A stretch of DNA of 64,000 nucleotides, from assembly GCF_003797775.2 (NCBI RefSeq), contig NZ_CP060725.1, positions 3,962,001-4,026,000 on the forward strand, read 5' to 3'. Source of the DNA: Sphingopyxis sp. OPL5. Lineage in GTDB: Bacteria; Pseudomonadota; Alphaproteobacteria; Sphingomonadales; Sphingomonadaceae. Positions 24,938-33,789 of the stretch are shown piece after piece (the stretch's first letter is position 1; each line of letters begins with the position of its first letter). Made by a program: the position numbers and the translations under genes. Below the pieces are notes generated by a model, which was given only the letters and a program-made list of their open reading frames with translations, searched no databases and was not told the DNA's origin.

Positions 24938-25822
24938 TTACGCCTTCAGCTTCCAGCCCGACGCCAGCAGGCGATAGGTCACAACGCCCAGCGCGACATT
25001 GACCCCGACGAGCACGAGAATCGCGGTCAGCACCGGGTTCGTGATCGTCGAATCGACGGTGCCGATGAACCCGTAGCGGAACCCCATGATCGCATAATAG
25101 ACCGGGTTCGCATGCGCCACGGACTGGAAGGCCGGCGCCAGCCGGTCGATCGCATAGAAAGTGCCCGAGAGCAGCGCGAGCGGGGTGACGACAAAATTGG
25201 TCACCGCGGCGGCATGGTCGAACTTCTCGGCCCACACCGAAGTGATCAGGCCGAGGAAACCGAGCATCGAAGCCCCCAGCACGCCGAACACCGCGACCGC
25301 CCACAAATGGTCGGGCACGACATGGACGTTCGGCCACAGCAGCATCGCGAGCCACAGCGCGCATCCGACCAGGATCGCCCGCGTCACCGCCGCGCCGATC
25401 AGCGCGATGATCAATTCGCCGACGGCGAGCGGCGGCATCAGATAGTCGACGATCGTCCCCTGGATCTTGCCGACGAGCAGAGAAAAGGAGCTATTGGCAA
25501 AGCTGTTCTGCAGCATCGCCATCATGATCAGCCCCGGCGCGACGAAATCGGCGAAGGGCACGCCGATGACGGTGCGCCCCGCCCCGCCCAGCGCGACGGT
25601 GAATATCACCAGAAAAAGAAGCGTGGTGATCGCCGGCGCCCAGATTGTTTGCAGCTGCACCTTGAAAAAGCGCCGCACCTCTTTGACATATAGGGCCTGC
25701 ATGCCGGGCACGTTGAGCGTCCGGATATGCGGGACGCCCGGCTCCGCAAAGCGCGGGGTCGCGGCGAATTCTCCCGACATGGTGCCCGAGTCGGGGCGCG
25801 AAATTTGGGGCTGGTCGTTCAT
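24938..25822 (-). CDS. ABC-2 type transporter permease
   Basis: 294 residues with a start at 25822; the open frame runs much further upstream, but only antisense to gcrA. A cytoplasmic N-terminus of about 60 residues precedes six hydrophobic segments. The middle (ADFVAPGLIMMAMLQNSFAN, then KIQGTIVDYLMPPLAVGELI) and MLGFLGLITSVWAEKFDHAA are the ABC-2 permease signature, as in NodJ/DrrB/YadH-type exporters. The partner ATPase is not in the window next to it, so the substrate cannot be guessed. It is divergent from gcrA. Confidence 0.85.
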   Translation of the reverse strand: MNDQPQISRPDSGTMSGEFAATPRFAEPGVPHIRTLNVPGMQALYVKEVRRFFKVQLQTIWAPAITTLLFLVIFTVALGGAGRTVIGVPFADFVAPGLIMMAMLQNSFANSSFSLLVGKIQGTIVDYLMPPLAVGELIIALIGAAVTRAILVGCALWLAMLLWPNVHVVPDHLWAVAVFGVLGASMLGFLGLITSVWAEKFDHAAAVTNFVVTPLALLSGTFYAIDRLAPAFQSVAHANPVYYAIMGFRYGFIGTVDSTITNPVLTAILVLVGVNVALGVVTYRLLASGWKLKA

Positions 25823-25933
25823 GGCGTTCTCGCCTATCGCCTCCCCGACTTTCCCGCAAGCTGGGCAACGACGGCCGCGTTCCGCAGGGGACCGCCGGAC
25901 CGCCCGCACGGCGGAATGATAAGGATTTGAAGA

Positions 25934-26626
25934 ATGTCTTGGACCGACGAGCGCATCGAGAGCCTGCGCAACATGTGGGAAAAGGGGCTGACCGCCAGCC
26001 AGATCGCCGACGAACTCGGCGGAGTCAGCCGCAACGCGGTGATCGGCAAGGCGCATCGCCTGGGCCTGAAATCGCGCCCCTCGCCGGTGAAGGCGACCGA
26101 AAAGGCAAAGCCGGCAAAGGTCGCCGCACCGGTGGCTCCCAAGCCTGCGGCACCGCCGCCCGCGCCGCGCGCCGCGGCGCCGGCTCCCGTGCGCCCGGTC
26201 GCGCCCGTGCGCCCCGAACCGCAGCCCGCCCCCCAAACGGAGTCGGATGACGAAAGCGGCGTCGACGCCGCACCGCGCAAGCCCGACGCACCGCGTATCG
26301 TCTCGATTGGCCCCGGCGGCTTCATCCGCCAGGGTCCCGGCGACCAGCAGGCGCCGATTCCGCCCGCGCCGCCGCGCCGTCTGGTGCCCGCGAAGCCGAG
26401 CCCCGAGATCGCCGGCAAGACCACGTTGCTCGACCTCAACGACCGCATCTGCCGCTGGCCGATGGGGCACCCGGGCGAACCCGACTTCCATTTCTGCGGC
26501 GTCGCCGTGAACCCGGGCTTCCCCTATTGCGTCGAGCATTGCGGCCGCGCCTATCAGGCGCAGCTGCCGCGCGGCACCCGCCGCCCGCCGCCGCCGCCGC
26601 CGTTCGGAGGCCCCCGGGTCCGTTGA
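25934..26626 (+). CDS. gcrA: GcrA cell-cycle transcriptional regulator
   Basis: 230 residues. The N-terminal helix-turn-helix (SWTDERIESLRNMWEKGLTA, SQIADELGGVSRNAVIGKAH) is the GcrA DNA-binding domain. A Pro/Ala-rich linker covers about residues 50-165, longer than in Caulobacter. The C-terminal sigma70-binding part has CRWPMGHPGEPDFHFCG and PYCVEHCGRAYQ with a conserved Cys/His cluster. GcrA binds RNA polymerase holoenzyme and activates promoters carrying CcrM-methylated GANTC sites in alphaproteobacteria. Its presence supports the taxonomic placement. Confidence 0.95.
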   Translation: MSWTDERIESLRNMWEKGLTASQIADELGGVSRNAVIGKAHRLGLKSRPSPVKATEKAKPAKVAAPVAPKPAAPPPAPRAAAPAPVRPVAPVRPEPQPAPQTESDDESGVDAAPRKPDAPRIVSIGPGGFIRQGPGDQQAPIPPAPPRRLVPAKPSPEIAGKTTLLDLNDRICRWPMGHPGEPDFHFCGVAVNPGFPYCVEHCGRAYQAQLPRGTRRPPPPPPFGGPRVR

Positions 26627-26636
26627 GGGGCGTCCG

Positions 26637-27038
26637 TTGAGGCCGTTCGAGCAGGATTTCGATTTCGCGCGCGCGCTCGGCATGAAAATGATCGAGCGCG
26701 GCGACGGGCGCTGCACGATGGCGATCGACATCAATGCAAAGCAGCATTTCAGCCCGCAACGCGCGGCGCACGGCGGCGTCGCCTATAGTCTCGCGGATTC
26801 GGCGATGGGCGGAGCGCTGACCAGCCTCCTGCCCGACGATTATTGGTGTGCGACGCTCGAGATCAAGTTCAACTATCATGTTCGGGTCGGCGAAGGCAGG
26901 CTGACCTGCGAGGCTGCGGTACTCCACCGCGGCAAGCGCATCGCCAACATCGAAGCGCGCCTCTACCAGGACGAGCGTCTGGTCAGCAGCGCCAACGGCA
27001 GCTTCGCGATTTTTCCGGCGCCTGGCGCCCGATCGTAA
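26637..27038 (+). CDS. PaaI-family hotdog thioesterase
   Basis: 133 residues from a TTG start 10 nt after the gcrA stop; GAGGGG lies just upstream. An in-frame ATG 15 codons later is a shorter option. The PaaI-type hotdog core is seen in FSPQRAAHGGVAYSLADSAM and LEIKFNYHVRVGEGRLTCEA. Members hydrolyse acyl- or aryl-CoA thioesters; PaaI clears stalled phenylacetyl-CoA intermediates. No catabolic genes are adjacent. It is followed by a strong hairpin. Confidence 0.8.
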   Translation: MRPFEQDFDFARALGMKMIERGDGRCTMAIDINAKQHFSPQRAAHGGVAYSLADSAMGGALTSLLPDDYWCATLEIKFNYHVRVGEGRLTCEAAVLHRGKRIANIEARLYQDERLVSSANGSFAIFPAPGARS

Positions 27039-27039
27039 A

Positions 27040-27078
27040 AAGGCGCCGAACCTGTCGCAGGTCCGGCGCCTTCCTTTA
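27040..27078. terminator. bidirectional intrinsic terminator
   Basis: AAGGCGCCG-A-ACCTG-TCG-CAGGT-CCGGCGCCTT followed by CCTTT on the plus strand and preceded by AAAA, giving T's on the minus strand. The stem is about 14 bp with a 3-nt loop. It serves the converging thioesterase and outer-membrane protein genes. Confidence 0.85.
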
Positions 27079-27101
27079 AATCTTCCGCGGGTACCAACCG
27101 T

Positions 27102-27938
27102 TTAGAAGCGGAAGTTCAAACTCGCACGCACGCTATGCGTCCGGAAATGGTCGTCGCTGCGCTTGATGTCGGTACCCGGACCGTTCTGCAGGAACGGATT
27201 GGTCGCCGCCGCGGTTCCCGGCCCGACATTGACGACAAAATCATCGTCCTGGATGTCGGTGTAGAGATATTCGAGGCCGAGCGAGACATTCTTGGTCAGC
27301 ATCGCCTCGGCACCGCCGCCCGCGACATAGCCCCAGCCGTTGGTGCGGCCGTTGTCGGCGAAGCTGTTCACGCTGTTCGTCGTCGAAAAGCGATTGTCGA
27401 GCTTGGCATAGGCGCCGCCGCCGGTCGCATAGAACAGCACGCCGCCGCCGGGGGTATAGCCGGCACGCAGCCGCGCATTGGCCTGGTAGTCGGCCGAGCG
27501 CGAGAAGCGATAGGCAGCGGGGGTCGTCGAGAAGCCCGACACGCTGTCCTTGGCTTCGCTACGTCCACCTTCGAGGACCGCACCGATCACGATATTGCCC
27601 ATGCGCCGGTCATAACCAAGCTTGCCGAAATATTCGAAACCGTCCTTGTCGTTCCGGCAATTGCCGTTTGCCGTGCCGGTCGGCGAGCCGCCGCAGAATC
27701 CGGGCGAAAAGGCGTTGGCGCCGCCCGACGTATTGACATTTTCGCCATAGGTGCCGTCCTGGTTGGTGTCGAAGACGAAGGTTTCGCGACCATCGTTCGG
27801 CTGAACGGTATAACCGCCGGTGACGCCGACATAGGGACCGTTGAAATCCTGCGAGGTGTCGCGACCGCTTTGAGCGAACGCCGGGGTCGCCATTGCGGCC
27901 ACGGCCGCCGTGGCGGCGAGGAGAGAGAGGGTTTTCAT
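27102..27938 (-). CDS. outer-membrane beta-barrel protein
   Basis: 278 residues with a signal peptide ending AFAQ. The mature part alternates amphipathic strands and polar loops (FNGPYVGVTGGYTVQPNDG, FEYFGKLGYDR, ANARLRAGYTPGGGVLFYAT, WGYVAGGGAEAMLTKNVSLG) and ends in RASLNFRF, with the terminal Phe expected by the BAM machinery. This resembles the Omp25/Opa-like eight-strand barrels common in alphaproteobacteria. A pair of Cys in a surface-like loop (FCGGS...NCRND) is unusual for a porin-like protein. Role unknown; probably structural or adhesive. Confidence 0.85.
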   Translation of the reverse strand: MKTLSLLAATAAVAAMATPAFAQSGRDTSQDFNGPYVGVTGGYTVQPNDGRETFVFDTNQDGTYGENVNTSGGANAFSPGFCGGSPTGTANGNCRNDKDGFEYFGKLGYDRRMGNIVIGAVLEGGRSEAKDSVSGFSTTPAAYRFSRSADYQANARLRAGYTPGGGVLFYATGGGAYAKLDNRFSTTNSVNSFADNGRTNGWGYVAGGGAEAMLTKNVSLGLEYLYTDIQDDDFVVNVGPGTAAATNPFLQNGPGTDIKRSDDHFRTHSVRASLNFRF

Positions 27939-28106
27939 TTTTTGCTCCGCTTTTTGAATGACTTTGCGTCGACGGAGAAACCTTCCCCTTCCCCCCGAAG
28001 TTCCTCATGCTGCCGAAAATCGGACGAAGCGAGTGCGCCGGGCGATGGCCGAACGGCGCGACAACCGCCCTTGCCAGCGCCCTTCGCGCCCTCCTATAGC
28101 AGGGCC

Positions 28107-30086
28107 ATGAGTCACGATTTGTTCGACGGCAACACGCCCGCCACCGACAGCTACAACGCCTCGCAGATCGAGGTGCTCGAAGGGCTCGAACCCGTGCGCC
28201 GCCGCCCCGGCATGTACATTGGCGGCACCGACGAACGCGCGCTCCACCATCTCGCCGCCGAAGTGATCGACAACAGCATGGACGAGGCGGTCGCCGGCCA
28301 TGCCAACCGCATCGAAGTCACGCTCGACGCGGGCAATCGCCTGACCGTGGTCGACAACGGCCGCGGCATGCCCGTCGATCCGCACCCCAAATTCCCCGGC
28401 AAGTCGGCGCTCGAGGTCATCATGACCATGCTCCATTCGGGCGGCAAGTTCGAGGGCAAGGCCTATGCGACCTCGGGCGGCCTGCACGGCGTCGGGGTCA
28501 GCGTCGTCAACGCGCTGTCGGCCGACACGGTGATCGAGGTCGCGCGCAACAAATTGCTGTACCGCCAGCGTTTTTCACGGGGTGCGCCGCAGGGCGGACT
28601 CGAAGAACTCGGCCCCACCCCCAACCGGCGCGGCACCAGCGTATCGTTCATCCCCGATCCTGAAATCTTCGGCGACCACGGGCGTTTCAAGCCGCAGCGC
28701 CTCTATCGCATGGCGCGCTCGAAAGCCTATCTGTTTGCCGGGGTGGAAATCCGCTGGAAATGCGCCCCCGAACTGATCGGCGACGACACCCCCGCCGAAG
28801 CGGTGTTCCAGTTCCCCGGCGGCCTCGCCGACCATCTGAAGGAACAGATCGGTACCCGCGAATGCGCGACCGCCGAGCCTTTTATCGGACGCCAGGACTT
28901 TCCGGGCGATCAGGGCCGCGCCGAATGGGCGATCGCCTGGCCTTTGTGGTCCGACGGGTCGTACAGCTGGTATTGCAACACCATCCCGACCCCCGCCGGC
29001 GGCACCCACGAAGCCGGGCTGCGCTCGGCGCTGACCAAGGGGCTCCGCGGTTTCGGCGAGTTGATCGGGCAGAAGAAGGCGGCGCAGATCACCGCCGAGG
29101 ACGTCTTCAATGGCGGCGAGATGATGCTCTCGGTCTTCATCCGCGATCCGCAGTTCCAGAGCCAGACCAAGGACCGGCTGTCGAGTCCCGAAGCGGCGCG
29201 CCTCACCGAAAATGCGGTGCGCGACCATTTCGACCATTTCCTGTCGGACAATATGGACCGGGGCCGCGCGCTGCTGGGCCTCATCCTCGAACGCATGGAC
29301 GAGCGCCTGAAGCGCAAGGCCGAGCGCGAAGTGAAACGCAAGACCGCGACCAGCGGCCGCAAGCTCCGCCTGCCGGGCAAGCTTACCGACTGCGCCAATG
29401 ACGGTCCCGAAGGCACCGAATTGTTCATCGTCGAGGGCGACAGCGCGGGCGGCAGCGCCAAACAGGCGCGCAACCGCAAGACGCAGGCGATCCTGCCGAT
29501 CCGCGGCAAGATCCTCAATGTCGCGAGCGCCAGCAACGACAAGATCCGCGCCAACACCGAAATCGCCGACCTTGCGCTCGCGCTCGGCTGCGGGATGCGC
29601 AAGGACTGCGATTCCGACCGGCTGCGCTACGAAAAGATCGTCATCATGACCGACGCCGACGTCGACGGCGCGCATATCGCGACCTTGCTGATGACCTTCT
29701 TCTTTCAGGAAATGCCCGACATCGTGCGCAACGGCCATGTCTATCTGGCGCAGCCGCCGCTCTATCGCCTGACCGCGGGCAATGTGACCGCCTATGCCCG
29801 CGACGACGCGCACCGCGCCGAACTCGAAGCAACGCAGTTCAAGGGCAAGAAGGTCGACGTCGGCCGCTTCAAGGGCTTGGGAGAAATGAACCCCAACCAG
29901 TTGAAAGAAACGACGATGGATCCCGCGACCCGCTCGATGCTGCGCGTCACGCTGCCGCAGGAATATGAGGAACGCCATCTGGTCAAAGACCTCGTCGACC
30001 GGCTGATGGGCAAGCATCCCGAGCACCGCTTCCAGTTCATCCAGGCCAATGCCGCGACCCTCGACGAGGCGGCGATCGACGCCTGA
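28107..30086 (+). CDS. parE: DNA topoisomerase IV subunit B
   Basis: 659 residues. The start at 28107 begins a protein opening with YNASQIEVLEGLEPVRRRPG and MYIGGTDERALHHL. The GHKL ATPase motifs are VIDNSMDEAV, VDNGRGMPVD and GGLHGVGVSVVNALS. The TOPRIM motif EGDSAGGSAKQARNRKTQAI and MTDADVDGAHIATLL follow, and the C-terminus has KGLGEMNPNQLKETTMDP. The length and ILPIRGKILNVASASNDKI favour ParE over GyrB, which is about 150 residues longer. With ParC it decatenates daughter chromosomes. It is a single-gene unit. Confidence 0.95.
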   Translation: MSHDLFDGNTPATDSYNASQIEVLEGLEPVRRRPGMYIGGTDERALHHLAAEVIDNSMDEAVAGHANRIEVTLDAGNRLTVVDNGRGMPVDPHPKFPGKSALEVIMTMLHSGGKFEGKAYATSGGLHGVGVSVVNALSADTVIEVARNKLLYRQRFSRGAPQGGLEELGPTPNRRGTSVSFIPDPEIFGDHGRFKPQRLYRMARSKAYLFAGVEIRWKCAPELIGDDTPAEAVFQFPGGLADHLKEQIGTRECATAEPFIGRQDFPGDQGRAEWAIAWPLWSDGSYSWYCNTIPTPAGGTHEAGLRSALTKGLRGFGELIGQKKAAQITAEDVFNGGEMMLSVFIRDPQFQSQTKDRLSSPEAARLTENAVRDHFDHFLSDNMDRGRALLGLILERMDERLKRKAEREVKRKTATSGRKLRLPGKLTDCANDGPEGTELFIVEGDSAGGSAKQARNRKTQAILPIRGKILNVASASNDKIRANTEIADLALALGCGMRKDCDSDRLRYEKIVIMTDADVDGAHIATLLMTFFFQEMPDIVRNGHVYLAQPPLYRLTAGNVTAYARDDAHRAELEATQFKGKKVDVGRFKGLGEMNPNQLKETTMDPATRSMLRVTLPQEYEERHLVKDLVDRLMGKHPEHRFQFIQANAATLDEAAIDA

Positions 30087-30169
30087 CGAAATAAATTTCA
30101 CCCCTCCCGTCAGAAATTTCCGTCGCGGCCGACTAAAAGACCATGCGACACGAAAGACGGGAGATCGGC

Positions 30170-30691
30170 GTGGACCAATCCGGACGGGACAGGCTCTTTA
30201 CGGATGCGATGGCGCGCTTCGGCCCGGCGCTCGCCCGCATGGCGCGCGGCTATGAAGCCGACCCCGACCTGCGCCGCGATCTCGAACAGGATATGCAGGT
30301 CGCACTGTGGCGAAGCTTCGCCAATTTCGACGGGCGCTGTTCGCTGAGCACCTGGGTCTGGCGCGTCGCGCACAATCGTGCGACCTCGCACATGCTGGCA
30401 CACCGCCGCCGCAACGCCCGCGGCTGGATGAGCATCGAGGATGTCGACCTCGCGACCGACGCCCCCTCCCCTTTCGACGCGACGGAAAGTGATCGGGCGA
30501 TGGCGCTGATCCTGTCGATCATCGACCGCCTCGACCCGCCCGACCGCCAGATATTGCTGCTCTATCTCGAGGGGATAGCAAGCGCGGAGATTGGCGAGGT
30601 GACCGGCGTTTCGCCAGACTCCGTGACGACCAAGATCCACCGCTTCAAAACCATGCTCACGCGCCGCTTCGCGCCAGGAGGTGCCGTATGA
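30170..30691 (+). CDS. ECF-type RNA polymerase sigma factor
   Basis: 173 residues from a GTG at 30170 preceded by GGGAG at 6 nt; an ATG at 30143 gives a 182-residue form but lacks a ribosome site. Region 2 is seen in RRDLEQDMQVALWRSFANFD and STWVWRVAHNRATSHMLAHR, region 4 in LDPPDRQILLLYLEGIASAE, IGEVTGVSPDSVTTKIHRFK. There is no C-terminal extension. It overlaps the next gene by 4 nt (ATGA), which in turn overlaps the serine hydrolase. That neighbour takes the place of a classical anti-sigma factor. A repeated AAATTTC motif lies in the 5' gap (30095-30115), but I cannot assign it. Confidence 0.88.
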   Translation: MDQSGRDRLFTDAMARFGPALARMARGYEADPDLRRDLEQDMQVALWRSFANFDGRCSLSTWVWRVAHNRATSHMLAHRRRNARGWMSIEDVDLATDAPSPFDATESDRAMALILSIIDRLDPPDRQILLLYLEGIASAEIGEVTGVSPDSVTTKIHRFKTMLTRRFAPGGAV

Positions 30692-31275
30692 CCGATTTTT
30701 CCGACGACGCCCGCCTGCACGGGCTTTGGCAGGGCGGCGACGCCGCCCTCGCCCCGCTGCCGCTCGACGAGATCAAGCGCCGTGCGGCGCGGTTCGGCGA
30801 TATCGTCCGGCGCCGCAACCGCCGCGAATATATCGCCGCCGCGATCGTGCTCGCGGGCTTCTCGCTCTACGCCATCATCCTGCCCGGCGCGCTGCTCAAG
30901 ATCGGCAGCCTGCTGGTCATCGCCGGCGTGCTGGTCGTCGTCTGGCAACTGGCGCGCCGCACCTCGCGCCCCGACCCGGACGCCGAGGCGGCCGACGTTC
31001 GGGCCTTCTACCGCGCCCGGCTGGTCCGCGAGGAACATATGCTCGCGCGGGTTGGCCTTTGGTATCTCGCGCCGCTGCTTCCCGGCCTGCTGACCTTCAT
31101 GGCAGGCGAGGCGATATTGCTCGGCCGGACCGATGCGCTCGGCCTCACGCTGTTCCTCGTGCTTCCGCTGCTGCTTTTTGCCGGCATCTGGTTGCTCAAC
31201 CACCGCGCCGCCGCCATGCTCCGCGCCCGGATCGACCGGATCGACCGCGCGGCCACGCCAGGAGACTCCGAATGA
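30688..31275 (+). CDS. membrane protein coupled to the ECF sigma factor
   Basis: 195 residues, no family recognised. The N-terminal about 45 residues are cytoplasmic and begin MTDFSDDARLHGLWQGGDAA, with a following basic stretch (KRRAARFGDIVRRRNRREY). Four transmembrane helices follow (about 48-66, 69-86, 125-143, 150-168). Its position directly after, and overlapping, a sigma-factor gene and its cytoplasmic N-terminus suggest an anti-sigma role. That is inference only: I see no zinc-binding HxxxCxxC anti-sigma motif. Confidence 0.75.
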   Translation: MTDFSDDARLHGLWQGGDAALAPLPLDEIKRRAARFGDIVRRRNRREYIAAAIVLAGFSLYAIILPGALLKIGSLLVIAGVLVVVWQLARRTSRPDPDAEAADVRAFYRARLVREEHMLARVGLWYLAPLLPGLLTFMAGEAILLGRTDALGLTLFLVLPLLLFAGIWLLNHRAAAMLRARIDRIDRAATPGDSE

Positions 31276-32576
31276 AGCCCATGCTGACCGCCCTGCTCGC
31301 TGCGACGCTGATCGCCCCGTCGGCCGTGTCTTATGCCCAGCCGCCCGAAACGGCCGCCGCCGCCATCGCCTTTGACAAGCACGCTGCGCAGCTCGTCGAC
31401 CTGCTCGCAGGGCGCATCGCCTATGCCGACTATTTCGACCCGTCCTTCCAGACCGCAGTGCCCGAGGCGCAGTTCCAGGCGATCACCGCCAGCCTGATCG
31501 CCCAATATGGCCCCCCGGTAGCCGTCGACAGCGCCACATCGGCCAATGGCCGCGCCGGAACGGTGATGCTCCGCTTCGAAAAGGGCGTCGGCACGATCGC
31601 GCTCGAAGTCGGCGCCGGCGAGGGCGCCCGCGTCACCGGGCTGCGGATCACCGGCTTCACCATGGCGGGCGACAGTTTCGACCGTGTAACAAGCGAGATC
31701 GCCGCGCTCCCCGGCGCCACCGGCTTCCTCGTCGCCGAACTCGACGGCGCGACGATCAGGCCCATCGCCGCCACGCAGCCCGACCGGCAATTCGCGATCG
31801 GCTCGACCTTCAAGCTCTACATTCTCGACGAACTGGCGGCCCAGGTCGCCGCCGGCCAGCGCAAATGGTCCGACGTCGTGCCGCTGTCGCACTTCAGCTT
31901 TTCGTCGAGCGCGACCGGCAACTGGCCGAAAGACACCCCGGTGACGCTCCAGACGCTCGCCAACTGGATGATCTCGGTCAGCGACAATGGCGCCACCGAC
32001 ACGCTGATCCACCTGCTCGGCCGCGAGAGGATCGAGGCGCGGATGCGCGGCACCGGCCACAGCGACCCGTCGCGTAACATCCCCTTCCTGACCACGGTCG
32101 AGGCCTTCGCGCTCAAGGGCGACAATTTCGCCGCCGAACGCACCGCCTTCGTCGCCGCCGACGACAAGGCGCAGCGCAAACTCATCGAAACGAACAAGGA
32201 CCGGCTGACCCTCGCCAACGTCGATGGCGTCAGCTTCAGCGGCGGCCCGCGCTTCATCCACAGCCTCGAATGGTTCGCCAGCCCCACCGACATCGCCCGC
32301 GCCTTCATCGACCTGCGCGCGCGCCAGTCGGATACGACGATGGCAGCGATGGCGATCAACAACGGCGTCGGCCCCGGCGCGGCGAAGGGCTGGTCCTATC
32401 TCGGCTACAAGGGCGGCTCCGAGCTTGGTGTGCTGTCGATGAGCCTGCTCGGCCAGCGCGAGGCCGACGGCAAATGGGTCGTCGTCACGATGAGCTGGAA
32501 CAACCCCGACGCGGCGGTCTCGACCGAAACGATCGCCGGGCTGGTCACGCGGCTGCTCGCGCTCGCCGCCAAATAA
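31272..32576 (+). CDS. exported beta-lactamase-fold serine hydrolase
   Basis: 434 residues. The start overlaps the upstream stop (ATGA). A signal peptide ends near SYAQ. Residues about 35-140 form a DUF3887-like N-terminal domain, then a class A beta-lactamase-type domain with SxxK at S178-K181 (GSTFK), SDN at 237-239 and KGG at 380-382 (in place of KTG). The usual Glu of the omega loop is not obvious to me, so hydrolysis of beta-lactams is unproven. It might instead be a peptidoglycan- or ester-acting enzyme. It is the third gene of the ECF operon, probably the regulated output. Confidence 0.85.
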   Translation: MKPMLTALLAATLIAPSAVSYAQPPETAAAAIAFDKHAAQLVDLLAGRIAYADYFDPSFQTAVPEAQFQAITASLIAQYGPPVAVDSATSANGRAGTVMLRFEKGVGTIALEVGAGEGARVTGLRITGFTMAGDSFDRVTSEIAALPGATGFLVAELDGATIRPIAATQPDRQFAIGSTFKLYILDELAAQVAAGQRKWSDVVPLSHFSFSSSATGNWPKDTPVTLQTLANWMISVSDNGATDTLIHLLGRERIEARMRGTGHSDPSRNIPFLTTVEAFALKGDNFAAERTAFVAADDKAQRKLIETNKDRLTLANVDGVSFSGGPRFIHSLEWFASPTDIARAFIDLRARQSDTTMAAMAINNGVGPGAAKGWSYLGYKGGSELGVLSMSLLGQREADGKWVVVTMSWNNPDAAVSTETIAGLVTRLLALAAK

Positions 32577-32579
32577 CCG

Positions 32580-33371
32580 TCAGGCCGTCAGCGCCGCGAC
32601 CAGCGCCTTGACCTTCGCCTGCCGCCACTGCGGCGTCGGCGCGACCAGCCAGTAACCGCGCTTCACGGCAAAGGCCTCGCGCACCAGCCGCACCCGGCCC
32701 GAGGCGATATCGGCCTCGGCGAGCATCGCGGGGACGTTCGCCTGTCCCAGCCCGTTGGCGGCGGCGTCGATCGCCAGCCCCGCATCGCCCAGCCGCAGCG
32801 CGGGTTCGCCGTCGTCGACCGGGCAACCCGGCCAGGCGATCCGCGTGTCGCTCGCGCTGCCCGGCCCAGCGACAGTCACCATCATCGCCTCGGCCAGCGC
32901 GACGCCCTCATGATCGCCCGTGCCGTCGCTCCAGAAGATCGCGAGGTCGAGGTTGGCTTCGGTGAAATCGATCCCGCCGTCCGCCGACACCAGGGTAAAG
33001 CGCACATCGGGCGCCTGCTGGCTGTAACGCGCGAGCCGCGGTGCCAGCCATTTGGCGGTCAGGTCCCGCGGCGCGGCGATCGTCAGCGACTGCGACGATT
33101 GCCCCGCCTGCATCGCGCGCACCGATTCCTCGAACTGCAGGAACCCCTGGCGCAGCGCGTCTAGTCCGGCATCGGCTTCGCCGGTCAGTTCCAGCCCCTT
33201 GGGCGTGCGGCGGAACAGCACCACGCCCAGCATATCCTCGAGCGCGCGAATCTGCTGGCCGACTGCGGCGGGGGTCACCGCCAGCTCGTCGGCGGCGCGG
33301 GTGAAGCTCAGGTGGCGGGCCGCTGCATCGAATACGCGCAGCGCGTTGAGCGGCAAATGGGTGCGTTTCAT
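32580..33371 (-). CDS. LysR-family transcriptional regulator (GcvA-like)
   Basis: 263 residues. The start at 33371 overlaps the apaG stop (ATGA). The N-terminal winged HTH is ALRVFDAAARHLSFTRAADE, LAVTPAAVGQQIRALEDMLG, VVLFRRTPKGLELT. The C-terminal part is a periplasmic-binding-protein-like effector domain, shorter than the usual 300-residue total. The opening PLNALRVFDAAARHLSF is typical of GcvA/AmpR-like members. It is the last gene of a leuB-metZ-apaG-lysR operon and not divergent from a target, so its regulon is unclear. Confidence 0.88.
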   Translation of the reverse strand: MKRTHLPLNALRVFDAAARHLSFTRAADELAVTPAAVGQQIRALEDMLGVVLFRRTPKGLELTGEADAGLDALRQGFLQFEESVRAMQAGQSSQSLTIAAPRDLTAKWLAPRLARYSQQAPDVRFTLVSADGGIDFTEANLDLAIFWSDGTGDHEGVALAEAMMVTVAGPGSASDTRIAWPGCPVDDGEPALRLGDAGLAIDAAANGLGQANVPAMLAEADIASGRVRLVREAFAVKRGYWLVAPTPQWRQAKVKALVAALTA

Positions 33372-33769
33372 GGGGCGGTCGCAGGCATCTTCAGGGCGAA
33401 TTGGGGGATCGCGATCAGCATATGTCCGCCGTCGGCGCCCTCCATGTCGTAACTGCCGATCATCGATCCCTCCGGGGTCGGCAACGGGCATCCCGAAACA
33501 TAGTCGAACGCACCGCCCGGCTGGATGATCGGCTGCTCGCCGACCACGCCTTCGCCCTCGACCTCGCTGACCTGTCCGCGCCCGTCGACGATGCGCCAAT
33601 GGCGGTTGATCAGTTGCACGGCGGTGTCCCCATGGTTTTCGATGCGGACATGATAGGCCCAGAACCAGCGCCCCAGCGACGGGTGCGACTGTTCGGGCAG
33701 ATAGCTGACCGCCACCCGCACCGTCACCGCGCCGGTCGTTTCCGCATAGGGAAAGAAGGAGTCGATCAT
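33368..33769 (-). CDS. apaG: ApaG protein
   Basis: 133 residues. I start at the ATG at 33769 (MIDSFFPYAETTGAVTVRVA); a GTG two codons upstream is possible. Matching motifs are SYLPEQSHPSLGRWFWAYHV, IENHGDTAVQLINRHWRI and a C-terminal PTPEGSMIGSYDME. ApaG is a small immunoglobulin-like beta-sandwich protein linked to Co/Mg resistance in Salmonella; its biochemical role is not settled. It is co-transcribed with metZ (20 nt gap) and overlaps the lysR gene. Confidence 0.92.
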   Translation of the reverse strand: MIDSFFPYAETTGAVTVRVAVSYLPEQSHPSLGRWFWAYHVRIENHGDTAVQLINRHWRIVDGRGQVSEVEGEGVVGEQPIIQPGGAFDYVSGCPLPTPEGSMIGSYDMEGADGGHMLIAIPQFALKMPATAP

Positions 33770-33789
33770 CGTCACGCCGTCAAAATCGC

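Noticed and set aside
24938..26734. A 598-codon version of the ABC permease extending upstream
   Set aside because: The extension is antisense to gcrA and low-complexity; the ATG at 25822 begins a normal ABC-2 N-terminus.
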